This document shows, in pieces, positions 41,362-51,438 of a DNA stretch of 64,000 bases. Every line of letters begins with the position of its first letter. The first letter of the stretch is position 1. The DNA is taken from the NCBI RefSeq assembly GCF_900188445.1, contig NZ_FZOR01000028.1:1-64000 (forward strand), given 5' to 3'. Below the pieces are notes generated by a model. That model was given only the letters and a program-made list of their open reading frames with translations, was not told the DNA's origin and searched no databases. The translations under genes were made by a program, and so were the position numbers. Source of the DNA: Actinomadura meyerae. GTDB lineage: Bacteria; Actinomycetota; Actinomycetes; Streptosporangiales; Streptosporangiaceae.

Positions 41362-41841
41362 GTGGCTGAGCAGGGTGATGGGCGGATCGGGGTCGTGGCC
41401 GCGCTCGTGCGGTCCTCGTTCCTGGTGAATGCGGTGTACGCCGAGTCGGGCCGGGAGTACGGGCTGACTCCGCAGCAGGGGCAGCTGCTCTGCGTGCTGA
41501 TGTCGCGCTCGTACGGCATGAGCGAGCTGGGTGCGATGCTGCGGCTGGCGAAGTCGAGCCTCACCGGTCTCGTGGACCGCACGGAGCGGAACGGGCTGGT
41601 CAGGCGGGAGGCCGACCCGCGGGACACGCGGGCGGTGCGGGTCGCGCTGACCGAGCGCGGCGCGAAGCTGGTCGAGGAGTTCTACGCCGAGACCTGCCGT
41701 CGGATCGACGAGCTGCCGGCGGGCCTCAGCGCGCGGGAGCGCGAGACGCTCGCCCGCCTGCTGGGGCGGGTCGTCCTCGACAACGAGGCCCCGCTGGTCT
41801 TCAAGGAACCGGACGAAGGGGTCGCCGGCCGCCCGAGCTGA
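41362..41841 (+). CDS. MarR-family transcriptional regulator
   Basis: 159 residues from GTG 41362. The winged helix is at about 30-100: LTPQQGQLLCVL, MSELGAMLRLAKSSLTGLVDRTERNGLVRREADPRDTRAVRVALTE, the MarR core including the conserved wing D-P-R-D-x-R. Terminal helices form the dimer. It precedes the F420-type oxidoreductase by 86 bases, with two GTTCG-N5-CGAAC sites between them, and a third before its own start, so it most likely represses both genes. Confidence 0.92.
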   Translation: MAEQGDGRIGVVAALVRSSFLVNAVYAESGREYGLTPQQGQLLCVLMSRSYGMSELGAMLRLAKSSLTGLVDRTERNGLVRREADPRDTRAVRVALTERGAKLVEEFYAETCRRIDELPAGLSARERETLARLLGRVVLDNEAPLVFKEPDEGVAGRPS

Positions 41842-41868
41842 TGCCGTTCCAGCGCTCGCGGGCTTGTT

Positions 41869-41883
41869 GTTCGTAGGGCGAAC
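41869..41883. promoter_or_regulatory. candidate MarR operator 2 (GTTCG-TAGGG-CGAAC)
   Basis: Inverted repeat with perfect 5-base arms; 22 bp (two turns of DNA) from the next one. Confidence 0.6.
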
Positions 41884-41890
41884 TGTTACG

Positions 41891-41905
41891 GTTCGTACTA
41901 CGAAC
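41891..41905. promoter_or_regulatory. candidate MarR operator 3 (GTTCGTA-C-TACGAAC)
   Basis: A perfect 15-bp palindrome with 7-base arms, 22 bases before the start of the oxidoreductase gene. Confidence 0.65.
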
Positions 41906-41927
41906 TCAAGCTCGCGGAAGGCGTGGC

Positions 41928-42842
41928 ATGAACGCACAGGACGTTGTCTTCGGTTTCGGCGCGCACAGCACCTTCGGTGATCAGCCCGAGCTGCTGAGCC
42001 TGGTCGAGCGGGCGGACCGGGACGGGCTGGACCTGTTCTCGCTGTCCGACCACCCCTACCTCGGCGAGCGGCTCGACGCGTACGCGACGGTCGGGTTCCT
42101 GCTCGGGCGGACGGAGCGCATCGCGGGCTTCGCCAACGTGACGAACCTGCCGACCCGTCCCGCGCCCATGCTGGCGCGGACGGTGACGTCGCTGGCGTCG
42201 CTGTCCGGCGGTCGCGTCGTCGTCGGCATGGGTGCCGGCGGCCTGTGGGACCGGATCGCCGACATGGGGGTGCCGAAGCTCTCCCCGGCGGACGCCGTGG
42301 ACGCCTTCGAGGAGGCGATCACGCTGGTCAAGAAGCTGTCGGGCGGCGGTCCGCCGGTCACCTTCGAGGGGCGCCACTACCGTGTTGACCGGATCGCCCC
42401 GGCCCCGGCCGCCGCACCGCCGGTGTGGACCGGGTCCGTCGGCCGCAAGTCGCTGGCCGCGACCGGACGGGTGGCCGACGGCTGGCTCCCCGGGCACGCG
42501 GCCGACTGGCTCAGCGAGCGGTACCGGACGTCCCGCCCGGTCATCGACGAGGCGGCCGCGGCGGTGGGCCGCGATCCGCGCGAGGTCCGCACGGTCTTCA
42601 ACTTCCCCGGACGCATCACCGACCGCCCGCTGCCCGCCACCCGGGACGGCGGCGGCCGCTGGATCGGCGGCTCGGCCGAGCAGTGGGCCGAGGAACTGAC
42701 CGGCGTGGTGCTGGAGCACGGCGCGTCCGGCTTCATGCTCTTCTCCCCGGACGGCGGTACGTCGGACGCGGTGTCCCTCGGGCGCTGGGGCGCCGAGATC
42801 GTCCCAGCGGTCCGGGAAGCGATCGCCAAGGAGAGAGGCTGA
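41928..42842 (+). CDS. LLM-class F420-dependent oxidoreductase
   Basis: 304 residues of luciferase-like monooxygenase fold: VVFGFGAHSTFG, LSDHPYLGERLD, PAPMLARTVTSLASLSGGRVVVGMGAGG, and WIGGSAEQWAEEL toward the end. Actinobacterial members use coenzyme F420 rather than FMN. The substrate is unknown. It is controlled by the MarR gene just upstream, which suggests induction by a phenolic or xenobiotic compound. Confidence 0.87.
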   Translation: MNAQDVVFGFGAHSTFGDQPELLSLVERADRDGLDLFSLSDHPYLGERLDAYATVGFLLGRTERIAGFANVTNLPTRPAPMLARTVTSLASLSGGRVVVGMGAGGLWDRIADMGVPKLSPADAVDAFEEAITLVKKLSGGGPPVTFEGRHYRVDRIAPAPAAAPPVWTGSVGRKSLAATGRVADGWLPGHAADWLSERYRTSRPVIDEAAAAVGRDPREVRTVFNFPGRITDRPLPATRDGGGRWIGGSAEQWAEELTGVVLEHGASGFMLFSPDGGTSDAVSLGRWGAEIVPAVREAIAKERG

Positions 42843-42878
42843 GCGGTCTGGTGCGGTGAGGGCTGATGGACGGCGGGG

Positions 42879-44231
42879 TCACGTTCCATCAGCCCGCACC
42901 GTCACGTCGTCTTGGCGGGGCCCAGCTTCTCCACGATCAGGCGGTAGAGCTGGCGGGGACGGCCCGGCTGCGGGGTGCGGTTCGGGGGGGAGCGGCCAGG
43001 CCAGGCCCTCCTCCACGAGGGTGCGCAGGAGGCGGCGGGCCGTGCGCGGAGTGACGCCGAGCATCTTGCCCGCGTTCTCCGCGTCCACGATGAGGGGCTG
43101 CTCCTGGTCGCCGAGCTTGTCGGCCAGGCGGGCCAGGATCTCCAGACCTTTCGGCTTCGCCTGCGGCTGGGCGCGCGGGGGCGTCCGAGGCGCGGGCACC
43201 AGGGCGCGGCCGTCGCGGTCCAAGGCGAAGCCCTGGGCGCGCTGGGAGCTCTGGGAACGGGCCAAGGCGGCGCGGGCGTGGTTCTCCGCTTCGTGGGCGG
43301 TGCGGCCCATGCCGATGCCGACCTCGATGGCGAGGCCGAGTTCCTCACGGACGCGCTCAACGAAGGGCGGCGTGCGGAAGCCCTCGGTGGACGTCGTCAC
43401 GGAGCCGCGCGTGGCGATGACCAGGTAGCTGTGGTCGTCCAGCGGCCAGACCGACGCGTTCATGCGGTGCGCCTCCTGGAGCAGGACGCGGTGCAGCGCG
43501 AGCTTCAGCTCGTCCCGCCAGTAGCGGGGAGTGACGCGGCGGGGCGTCTCGCGGAGCGTCGGGACGTCGACCAGGACGACGACGAGCTGCGACTCCTCCA
43601 GGCGGTGGTGCGCGCCGAGGAGCGCGGCCGTCTGGAGCGAGCTGCGGATCGCGGCGCCCGTGGGGCGGACCCGGATGGTCGGGACGCCCGCCATCTCCAT
43701 GCGCTCGGCCGTCGCGTGCACGCAGGTCATCGCGACGGTGGTGGCGCCGCGCCGCCACAGGCGCTCGTGGAACGCGGCGAGCGTGCCGGGACCGGCGGCC
43801 TCCTCGCGCAGGTGCACCTGCTCGGTGCCGAGGCTGATCTCGGAGTACGCCTCCTCGACCTCGGCGCGGCCCAGCACGTCGATGCTGACCCGGGCGGGGT
43901 CGAAGCGCTCGTCGAGGGCCGCCCGCAGCAGGGCGCCCTGGAGGGCGGCGCCGTTCAGCGGGACGTACGTGGCGGGCATGGTGAGCACGCCGGCCTTGCG
44001 CGCGAAGTCGTAGGGGACGGGGCTGGCGAACAGGCAGACGTCGACGCCCGACCCCAGCCGCACGACCTTGTCGGCCGCCTCCTGCTCGTCCCGGTACGCG
44101 GCGGCCACCAGCCGGCTCGGTACCGGGGTGGGGCCGTGGCCCATCAGCATGACCCGTTCCACGAGGTCGTGGGGGCCCACGACGCCGATCGTGAGATCGG
44201 GAGTGACCGACCCCGTGCGTGCCGCCGTCAT
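42879..44231 (-). CDS. winged-helix regulator with a GGDEF-like sensor; C-terminus frameshifted
   Basis: 450 residues from ATG 44229-44231. An N-terminal region of about 200 residues (LTIGVVGPHDLVERVM) resembles ligand-sensing domains of transcription factors; about 225-345 is a degenerate GGDEF-like fold (VVVLVDVPTLR, AIEVGIGMGRTAHEAENHARAAL) without catalytic residues; a winged helix ends it (MLGVTPRTARRLLRTLVEEGLAW). At a run of seven G (42984-42990) the frame runs into unlikely residues. With six G it would end GRPRQLYRLIVEKLG and stop at 42902-42904, which looks like a proper helical end. So either a sequencing error or a switchable tract. Confidence 0.75.
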   Translation of the reverse strand: MTAARTGSVTPDLTIGVVGPHDLVERVMLMGHGPTPVPSRLVAAAYRDEQEAADKVVRLGSGVDVCLFASPVPYDFARKAGVLTMPATYVPLNGAALQGALLRAALDERFDPARVSIDVLGRAEVEEAYSEISLGTEQVHLREEAAGPGTLAAFHERLWRRGATTVAMTCVHATAERMEMAGVPTIRVRPTGAAIRSSLQTAALLGAHHRLEESQLVVVLVDVPTLRETPRRVTPRYWRDELKLALHRVLLQEAHRMNASVWPLDDHSYLVIATRGSVTTSTEGFRTPPFVERVREELGLAIEVGIGMGRTAHEAENHARAALARSQSSQRAQGFALDRDGRALVPAPRTPPRAQPQAKPKGLEILARLADKLGDQEQPLIVDAENAGKMLGVTPRTARRLLRTLVEEGLAWPLPPEPHPAAGPSPPALPPDRGEAGPRQDDVTVRADGT

Positions 44232-45006
44232 CGATGATCGCTCGCTTCCGATCCGTCCTCTCGGCGGGGGCGCCGCCCCGGCCAGCTGTCCGCGCACGTC
44301 TCGCCCAACGGTTGACTCATGGCTTGTCGCCCCTGCCTTCTGACCCCAGCACCGCGTTCCGTGCGATTCGCCTTCCCGTCCGGCCCCACCCGCCGCAAAG
44401 GCGGACGGGCCCGTCCCGTGGGCCCCGCCCCCCAGCGGACGGGGGCCCTCTGCCTGGCAGATCGGGTCAAGGCGACGAGATGTGACGCCCAGACGCGAAA
44501 TCGAATCAAGAGTGCGGCGAAAAAGTAACCTACGCGACCCCCTGGTCAGTAATTTGTCACCATTCGGGCAGCCTCGATCCAGCATCTTCGGATGTCCGAA
44601 GTTGAAAAACAAGACCCGAAAACATGGCGGAGGGCCCCTCCTGACGCTCTCATGTACAGGAGGGACCCCTGCGGTACCGGTTTGGTTTACCCGTGGGCCG
44701 AAATACGGACGTGTCGATGTCGACGGCAGTCGAAAGACGCGTGATCCGTCCAGCCGGTCCCGATGATCATCCGCGCCGCTTTATCACCGGGTGACGAACC
44801 GGCCGGATTCAGCGCTCTCCTGGAAAGTCTTCCCAGGTCAGAACGCTGATCCGGTGGCCGGTGCGGTCGGCTGCGGCAGCGGTGCGTAGTCGCCCGGTAA
44901 CTCTTGGCTCCGGAAATTCCGGAACCGGCGTTACACGTGCCGTCAGGTGCGGACCCGGAGTTGGTCAGGGCGAGGGCCACATTCGGCCGTTTCCGGGCCC
45001 GGCGGG
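44232..45006. other. 775-base gene-free region with palindromes
   Basis: No convincing gene on either strand. It holds CTTCGGA-TG-TCCGAAG at 44586-44601, CCCTCCTG (44636-44643) with CAGGAGGG (44657-44664), and CCGGAA-A-TTCCGG at 44910-44922. The promoter of the winged-helix regulator should lie at the left. A non-coding RNA or several operators are possible, with nothing firm. Confidence 0.4.
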
Positions 45007-46299
45007 CTAGCCCTCCTCGCGGACGATCTCCGCGCCGAGCTGGGACAGCCGCTCGGCGGTGTGCGCGTGCCCGCGGTCCAGGTAGTAGGCGGAGGTGATC
45101 GTCGTCTCGCCCTCGGCGGCGAGGCCCGCGAGCACGAGCGCGCTGCCGCAGCGCAGGTCGTGCGCCTCGACCTCGGCGCCGCGCAGCGGGCGCGGGCCGT
45201 TGACCTTCGCGCGGTTGCCGTCCACCTCGATGTCGGCGCCCATCTTGCGCAGCTCGTCGGCCAGCTTGAACCGGCCGTCGAAGATCCGCTCGTAGATGTA
45301 GGACGGGCCCTCGGCCAGGCAGGACAGCGCCATGATCGGCGACTGGAGGTCGGTGGCGAAGCCCGGGTACTCGTCGGTGATGACGTTGATCGGGCGCAGC
45401 GTCCGGTCGCGGCGCACCTGCAGGACGGCGCCCTGCTGGTGGAACTCGACGCCCATCTGCTCCAGCTTGTCGGCGGCGACGCCGAGGTGCTCCAGCGTCG
45501 CGCCGACGAGGCTCAGCTCGCCGCCGGTGATCGCGGCGGCCATCACGAACACGCCGGCGTCGATCCGGTCGGGCATCACGGTGTGCTCGACGGCGGTCAG
45601 CTCGTCCACGCCCTCGACCGTGATGAACCCGGTGCCGCCGCCGCTGATCTTGGCGCCCATCGCCTGCAGGATCGCGATGTTGTCGAGCACCTCGGGCTCC
45701 AGCGCCGCGTTCTTGATCAGCGTGGTGCCGTGCGCCAGCGCCGCCGCCATGATCAGGTTCTCGGTGCCGGTGTGCGAGGGGGTGTCGCAGTAGAGCGTTC
45801 CGCCGCGCAGGTCGCCCGCCTTGATGTGGATGATGCCGTCGCCGTTGTCGGCCACCTGCTCGGTGACGGTGGCGCCCATCCGCTTGAAGCCGTTGTAGTG
45901 GAAGTCGAGGTTGCGGCTGCCGAGGTTGCAGCCGCCGACGCCCTCGATGACCGCCTCGCCGAGGCGGTGCAGCAGCGCGGGGACGAACAGGAACGAGCCG
46001 CGGAACCGGGAGGCGATGTCCGCGGGCAGGACGGGGCTGCTCAGCGACGAGGCGTCGATGACCAGGGTGCGCTCGGTCTCGTGCAGCTCGGCCTTGGCTC
46101 CCACGGCGCGGGCCAGCTCCACCGCCCGCCGCACGTCCTCGATGATCGGGACGTTGCGCAGCACGGTCCGTCCCTTGGCGGCCATCAGCGAGGCACCGAT
46201 CATCGGCAGGACGGCGTTCTTCGCCCCCTGGATGAAGACCGTGCCGTGCAGCTGCCGGCCGCCGCGCACGCGGTAGCGAACCTCGTGGCCCATGCTCAT
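45007..46299 (-). CDS. murA: UDP-N-acetylglucosamine 1-carboxyvinyltransferase MurA
   Basis: 430 residues from ATG 46297-46299 behind GAAGGAG. The conserved IQGAKNAVLPM binds substrate (Lys-Asn pair), and the active-site Cys is in GVGGCNLGSRNLD, so the enzyme has the Cys form that fosfomycin attacks (mycobacterial MurA has Asp instead). GFKRMGA and AGVFVMAAAITGG follow the family. It makes UDP-GlcNAc-enolpyruvate, the first step of peptidoglycan precursor synthesis. Monocistronic. Confidence 0.92.
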   Translation of the reverse strand: MSMGHEVRYRVRGGRQLHGTVFIQGAKNAVLPMIGASLMAAKGRTVLRNVPIIEDVRRAVELARAVGAKAELHETERTLVIDASSLSSPVLPADIASRFRGSFLFVPALLHRLGEAVIEGVGGCNLGSRNLDFHYNGFKRMGATVTEQVADNGDGIIHIKAGDLRGGTLYCDTPSHTGTENLIMAAALAHGTTLIKNAALEPEVLDNIAILQAMGAKISGGGTGFITVEGVDELTAVEHTVMPDRIDAGVFVMAAAITGGELSLVGATLEHLGVAADKLEQMGVEFHQQGAVLQVRRDRTLRPINVITDEYPGFATDLQSPIMALSCLAEGPSYIYERIFDGRFKLADELRKMGADIEVDGNRAKVNGPRPLRGAEVEAHDLRCGSALVLAGLAAEGETTITSAYYLDRGHAHTAERLSQLGAEIVREEG

Positions 46300-46569
46300 G
46301 CCGCCTAACTCCTTCTCGGGTGCGGGTAGGTGCCTGCCATCAAGTGGGAGCACGAGGGCCGAGCGCGCCGAACGGTGTCCCCCCTCTGCGCCAACGCGAC
46401 CCCAGTAAACCACCGGCTCGGACATGTGCCGTCCGGCCCGCGCCACCCTGGCGCCAGTCTGCTAGGTGAGACCTCCGCGACACGCCAAAAGTTCGCACTC
46501 CCCCAGGAAATTTCCCAAGGTGAGCCTAGGGGCGGCGGATCACCGCAGGGACGGTTATCGTGATCATCC

Positions 46570-47613
46570 ATGGACGAATCGCCCGGCTGGGACGCCATCG
46601 ACGCCGCCCTCCGCCCGCTCTACGGCGACACCCGGCCGTACCATCTCGGCACGATCCACAAATGGTCGCTGGGCGGCCCCGATCCGCTCGACGGGATCAG
46701 CGTCTACGCCCGCACGGAGCCCGTCCCGCACTGGCATTTCGTGTCCTACGGGATGACCGAGCTGTACGACAAGAAGTCGGAGAACCCCGACGAGTCGGGC
46801 TGGGGGTTCGAGTTCACGTTCCGGCTCGCCCGCGACCCCGCCGAGGAGACCCCGCCGGTGTGGGCGGCGAACCTGCTGCAGAACCTCGGCCGGTACGTGT
46901 TCACGTCCGGCAACTGGTTCGAGGCGGGCCACCACATGAACGTCAACGGGCCGATCGCCGCCTCCCGCGAGGACTCGGAGATCCGCGCGGTGACGTTCGT
47001 CCGGGACCCGGAGCTGGGCGAGATCTCCACCCCGCACGGCCGCGTCGAGTTCCTCCAGGTCGTCGGGCTGGCGCTGGACGAGTACGAGGCGCTGCGCCGG
47101 TGGAACGCCGAGGCCGTGATGGGCGTGCTCGCCCCGAGCCTGCCGCTCTTCGTGACCGACATCGACCGCCGGTCGCTGCTCGCCGACCCGGAGATCGCCC
47201 GTGCCGTCGAGGAGGGCATCGCGCGGGACGGCTCCAGCGGCGGGATGCTGTACGTGTCCACGGCGACCTGGGAGCGCGACGGCGCATCGACGACCCTGCG
47301 GCTCGGCGCGCTCCAGGCCCCGGCGATCGCCGACTCGCTGCGCGGACGCCTCCCGTTCGGGCGCGAACTGATCCTGCGCACCGAGGACGCGGCGCTCGCG
47401 TTCCTGCCCGCCGACGCCTTCTCCGTCGCGGAGCCCGCCGAGGGCGTCCTGGAGGTGCACGTGCCCCCGGCCGCGCTGGACGACCTCACCGCCGCGATGC
47501 CGGCCGCGGCGGGCCGGACCGCGGTCGCCGCGCTCCCCGGGCTCACCGTCGAGATCGTCCCTACCGCGATGAAGGACCGCTACGGCGAGGAGACGGGCGA
47601 GGTCGTCGGCTGA
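46570..47613 (+). CDS. suppressor-of-fused (SUFU) domain protein
   Basis: 347 residues. The N-terminal half carries the SUFU-like core: HWHFVSYGMTELYDKKSE, GWGFEFTFRLA, PPVWAANLLQNLGRYV and FLQVVGLALDEYEAL. Bacterial SUFU proteins are common, often near toxin or immunity loci, but their function is not known; no toxin gene is visible here. The C-terminal 120 residues are less conserved. Its stop is in a 13-bp tandem repeat. Confidence 0.88.
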   Translation: MDESPGWDAIDAALRPLYGDTRPYHLGTIHKWSLGGPDPLDGISVYARTEPVPHWHFVSYGMTELYDKKSENPDESGWGFEFTFRLARDPAEETPPVWAANLLQNLGRYVFTSGNWFEAGHHMNVNGPIAASREDSEIRAVTFVRDPELGEISTPHGRVEFLQVVGLALDEYEALRRWNAEAVMGVLAPSLPLFVTDIDRRSLLADPEIARAVEEGIARDGSSGGMLYVSTATWERDGASTTLRLGALQAPAIADSLRGRLPFGRELILRTEDAALAFLPADAFSVAEPAEGVLEVHVPPAALDDLTAAMPAAAGRTAVAALPGLTVEIVPTAMKDRYGEETGEVVG

Positions 47614-47640
47614 GGTGGTCGGCTGAGGCCGCCGGCTGAG
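47602..47640. repeat. three 13-bp tandem repeats spanning the SUFU stop
   Basis: gtcgtcggctgag, gtggtcggctgag and gccgccggctgag. TGA occurs at 47611, 47624 and 47637, that is in all three frames. Confidence 0.9.
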
Positions 47641-47662
47641 GGCCGGGCCTCAGGCAGAGCCC

Positions 47663-48445
47663 TCAGCGGGCTTCGACGACCTCGACCTCGTCGCCGACCG
47701 TGAGCGTGCCCAGGGAGCGCGGTACGGCGTTGTAGCCGAACAGGATGCCGCGTTCCGCGGTGCGGTAGGTCGCGAGCGTCCGCAGCGGCTCACGGCCGCG
47801 CTCCCCGGTCTCCTGGTCGGTCGTCGTGATGAGGCACCGGTTGCACGGCTTGACCATCTCGATGACGGCCTCGCCCACGCGCAGCAAGCGCACGTCGTCC
47901 TCGCCGTAGGGGCCGAGGCCCTCCACGACGAGGCTCGGACGGAACCGGTTCATCGGGAGGGGCTCGTCCAGGCGCGTGTTGAGGTCGTCCAGTGACTCCT
48001 GGGAGATGACCAGCAGCGGATACCCGTCGGCGAACATGACCTCACCCCCGCCCCTGGACGTCTCCCTGCGGCCGGTGAAGCGCACGAGGCGGCACTCCGC
48101 GCCGAGGAACTCCGCGAACCAGGTCGCGGCCTCGTCGCCCTGGTCGATGCCCTGGCAGTCCTTGCGCTGGATGCGGACGTCCAGCACCTCCCCGTCGTCC
48201 GCGGCCTTGTGGACGAGCGGTGCCGCGTTCGGAGCGCCCACCGTCAGGACCTCGCCGTCATAGGACGGGCTCAGCAGCGCCATCCGCGCGAACTCCCGCT
48301 GCGACAGGAAGCGGCCGCCGGGGTCGACGAGCATGAACTCGCGGTCGAACGGCAGCCCGCGCGCGGTCAGCTCGGCGCTGCGCAGCGCGGTGCCGCCGCC
48401 GCTCTTGAGCGGGTAGGCGTTCAGCTCCGTCAGGGTCCCCTTCAA
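47663..48445 (-). CDS. MOSC-domain protein (MOSC N-terminal beta barrel + MOSC)
   Basis: 260 residues with a TTG start behind AAGGAGG. The N-terminal barrel (LNAYPLKSGGG, LPFDREFMLVD) is followed by a MOSC domain with MNRFRPSLVV and the molybdenum-cofactor Cys in VKPCNRCLITTTDQ. This is the YcbX/mARC-like architecture, which reduces N-hydroxylated compounds using a sulfurated molybdenum cofactor. Single gene, but its stop lies 50 bases from the SUFU stop. Confidence 0.87.
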   Translation of the reverse strand: MKGTLTELNAYPLKSGGGTALRSAELTARGLPFDREFMLVDPGGRFLSQREFARMALLSPSYDGEVLTVGAPNAAPLVHKAADDGEVLDVRIQRKDCQGIDQGDEAATWFAEFLGAECRLVRFTGRRETSRGGGEVMFADGYPLLVISQESLDDLNTRLDEPLPMNRFRPSLVVEGLGPYGEDDVRLLRVGEAVIEMVKPCNRCLITTTDQETGERGREPLRTLATYRTAERGILFGYNAVPRSLGTLTVGDEVEVVEAR

Positions 48446-48461
48446 GGCCCCCTCCTTGGTC

Positions 48462-49772
<1,311 letters not shown>

Positions 49773-49787
49773 CCGACGATTGTCCCA

Positions 49788-51047
49788 TTACCCAGGGACG
49801 ACGTCGTCCGCGGCCTTCAGTGCGATGTCGGAGCGGTGGTGGGAGCCGCGCAGCGAGATCTTGGAGACGGCCGCGTAGGCGGTCGCGCGGGCCGCGGCGA
49901 GGTCGGGGCCGGTGCCCACCACGTTCAGCACGCGGCCGCCGTTGGCGACCAGGCGGCCCTCGCCGCCGAGCTTCGTGCCCGCGTGCAGGATGTAGGCGCC
50001 GTCGACCGCGGCGGCCTCGTCCAGGCCGGTGATCTCGTCGCCCTTCACGGGGGCGGACGGGTAGCCCTCGGCGGCGACCACGACCGTGACGGCCGAGCCC
50101 GGGTGCCATTCGGGACGGAACTCCGGGTCGAGCCCGCCGATCGCGCACGCCTGGAGCAGCGTGGCGAGCGGGGTGGCGAGCCGGTCCAGGACGACCTGGG
50201 TCTCCGGGTCGCCGAAGCGCGCGTTGAACTCCACGACCCGCACGCCCTTGGACGTCAGCGCCAGCCCCGCGTACAGGGTCCCCACGTAGGGGATCTCGCG
50301 GCGGCGCATCTCGTCCACGGCGGGCTGGACGACCGTGGCCATGACCTCGTCCACGAGGTCGGGGGAGACCCAGGGCAGCGGCGTGTAGGCGCCCATCCCG
50401 CCCGTGTTGGGGCCCTCGTCGCCGTCGTAGGCGCGCTTGAAGTCCTGGGCGGGGAGCAGCGGGACGGCGTGCTGCCCGTCGCACAGCGCGAACAGGGAGA
50501 CCTCGGGGCCGTCCAGGAACTCCTCGATCACCACGCGCTCGCAGGCGGAGGCGTGCCGGGCCGCGGCGCCGCGGTCGTCGGTGACGACGACGCCCTTGCC
50601 CGCGGCGAGGCCGTCGTCCTTCACGACGTAGGGCGGGCCGAACGCGTCGAGGGCCTCCTCGACCTGCGCGTCGGTGTCGCAGACGCGCGCCTCGGCGGTC
50701 GGCACCCCGGCCGCCGCCATGATCTCCTTCGCGAACGCCTTGGACGCCTCGATGCGGGCGGCGGCGCGGTCCGGGCCGAAGCAGGGGATGCCGCGCGTGC
50801 GCAGCGCGTCGCCCACGCCGGCGACGAGCACCGCCTCGGGGCCGATGACGACGAGCTCGGCCCGGAGCCGCTCGGCCAGTTCCGTCACCGCCGTCGGGTC
50901 GCACGGGTCGAGCTGGTGGTTGTCCGCGATCTCGGCCGTGCCCGGGTTGCCCGGGGCGCAGTGGAGGGCGGTGACGGTGGGGTCGCGGTGCAGGGCGCGG
51001 GCGAGCGCATGCTCGCGGCCACCCGATCCAAGGACGAGTACTCGCAC
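49788..51047 (-). CDS. purD: phosphoribosylamine-glycine ligase PurD
   Basis: 419 residues from GTG 51045-51047 (MRVLVLGSGGREHALA). ATP-grasp fold with YVVKDDGLAAGKGVVV and FNARFGDPETQ, the GARS motifs. It joins glycine to phosphoribosylamine. First gene of the purD-purB pair. Confidence 0.95.
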   Translation of the reverse strand: MRVLVLGSGGREHALARALHRDPTVTALHCAPGNPGTAEIADNHQLDPCDPTAVTELAERLRAELVVIGPEAVLVAGVGDALRTRGIPCFGPDRAAARIEASKAFAKEIMAAAGVPTAEARVCDTDAQVEEALDAFGPPYVVKDDGLAAGKGVVVTDDRGAAARHASACERVVIEEFLDGPEVSLFALCDGQHAVPLLPAQDFKRAYDGDEGPNTGGMGAYTPLPWVSPDLVDEVMATVVQPAVDEMRRREIPYVGTLYAGLALTSKGVRVVEFNARFGDPETQVVLDRLATPLATLLQACAIGGLDPEFRPEWHPGSAVTVVVAAEGYPSAPVKGDEITGLDEAAAVDGAYILHAGTKLGGEGRLVANGGRVLNVVGTGPDLAAARATAYAAVSKISLRGSHHRSDIALKAADDVVPG

Positions 51048-51249
51048 GTCACGCGAGCTTACAGATCCGGGCGCGCGCGGGGAGGGCGGGCATAAGACCC
51101 GGCGCCACGGGCGTTGTGGTGGATGCGGTGCCGGGAGGCGTGAGGCGACCGTCACACCCGGGCCGCGTGAACCTCTCCGTAACGGGCAGCGTCCTAAATG
51201 TCGGCTGGTAAGCTTCCACGGGCTTGACCGCCCGCTGTCGAGGTGTGTG
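51048..51249. other. divergent promoter region of purD and the corA leader
   Basis: About 200 bases with no gene. No purine box or riboswitch was recognised. Promoters for both directions should lie here. Confidence 0.4.
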
Positions 51250-51382
51250 AAAGGAGGTGGTCGGGATGAGTCCTGGTGATACTTGCAGTTCGCCGGAAAA
51301 CCCTCACAGTCCGCACAGGACTGTTCTTCCGTCCGCCTCCGTCTGGCGCCCGGCCATCGCCTTCGCGCGCTCCCTTCGCTGA
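51250..51382 (+). CDS. 38-codon leader ORF before corA with an extended Shine-Dalgarno
   Basis: AAAGGAGGT (51250-51258, extended by GGTC) is almost fully complementary to the 16S rRNA 3' end and stands 7 bases before ATG 51266. The short frame MSPGDTCSSPENPHSP... ends at TGA 51380-51382. The peptide is rich in Pro, Ser and His. Such a strong start for so short a frame 56 bases before corA suggests a leader peptide that controls corA, but that is inference. Confidence 0.5.
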
Positions 51383-51438
51383 CAAGCCTGGGTTGAGCGC
51401 GCGCTGCGCGCGTGTGGCCGGCGGGTTAGGAGCACCTC

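Noticed and set aside
51048..51249. M-box or other magnesium riboswitch before corA
   Set aside because: I could not find the conserved M-box core or a terminator-like switch; only the leader ORF stands out.
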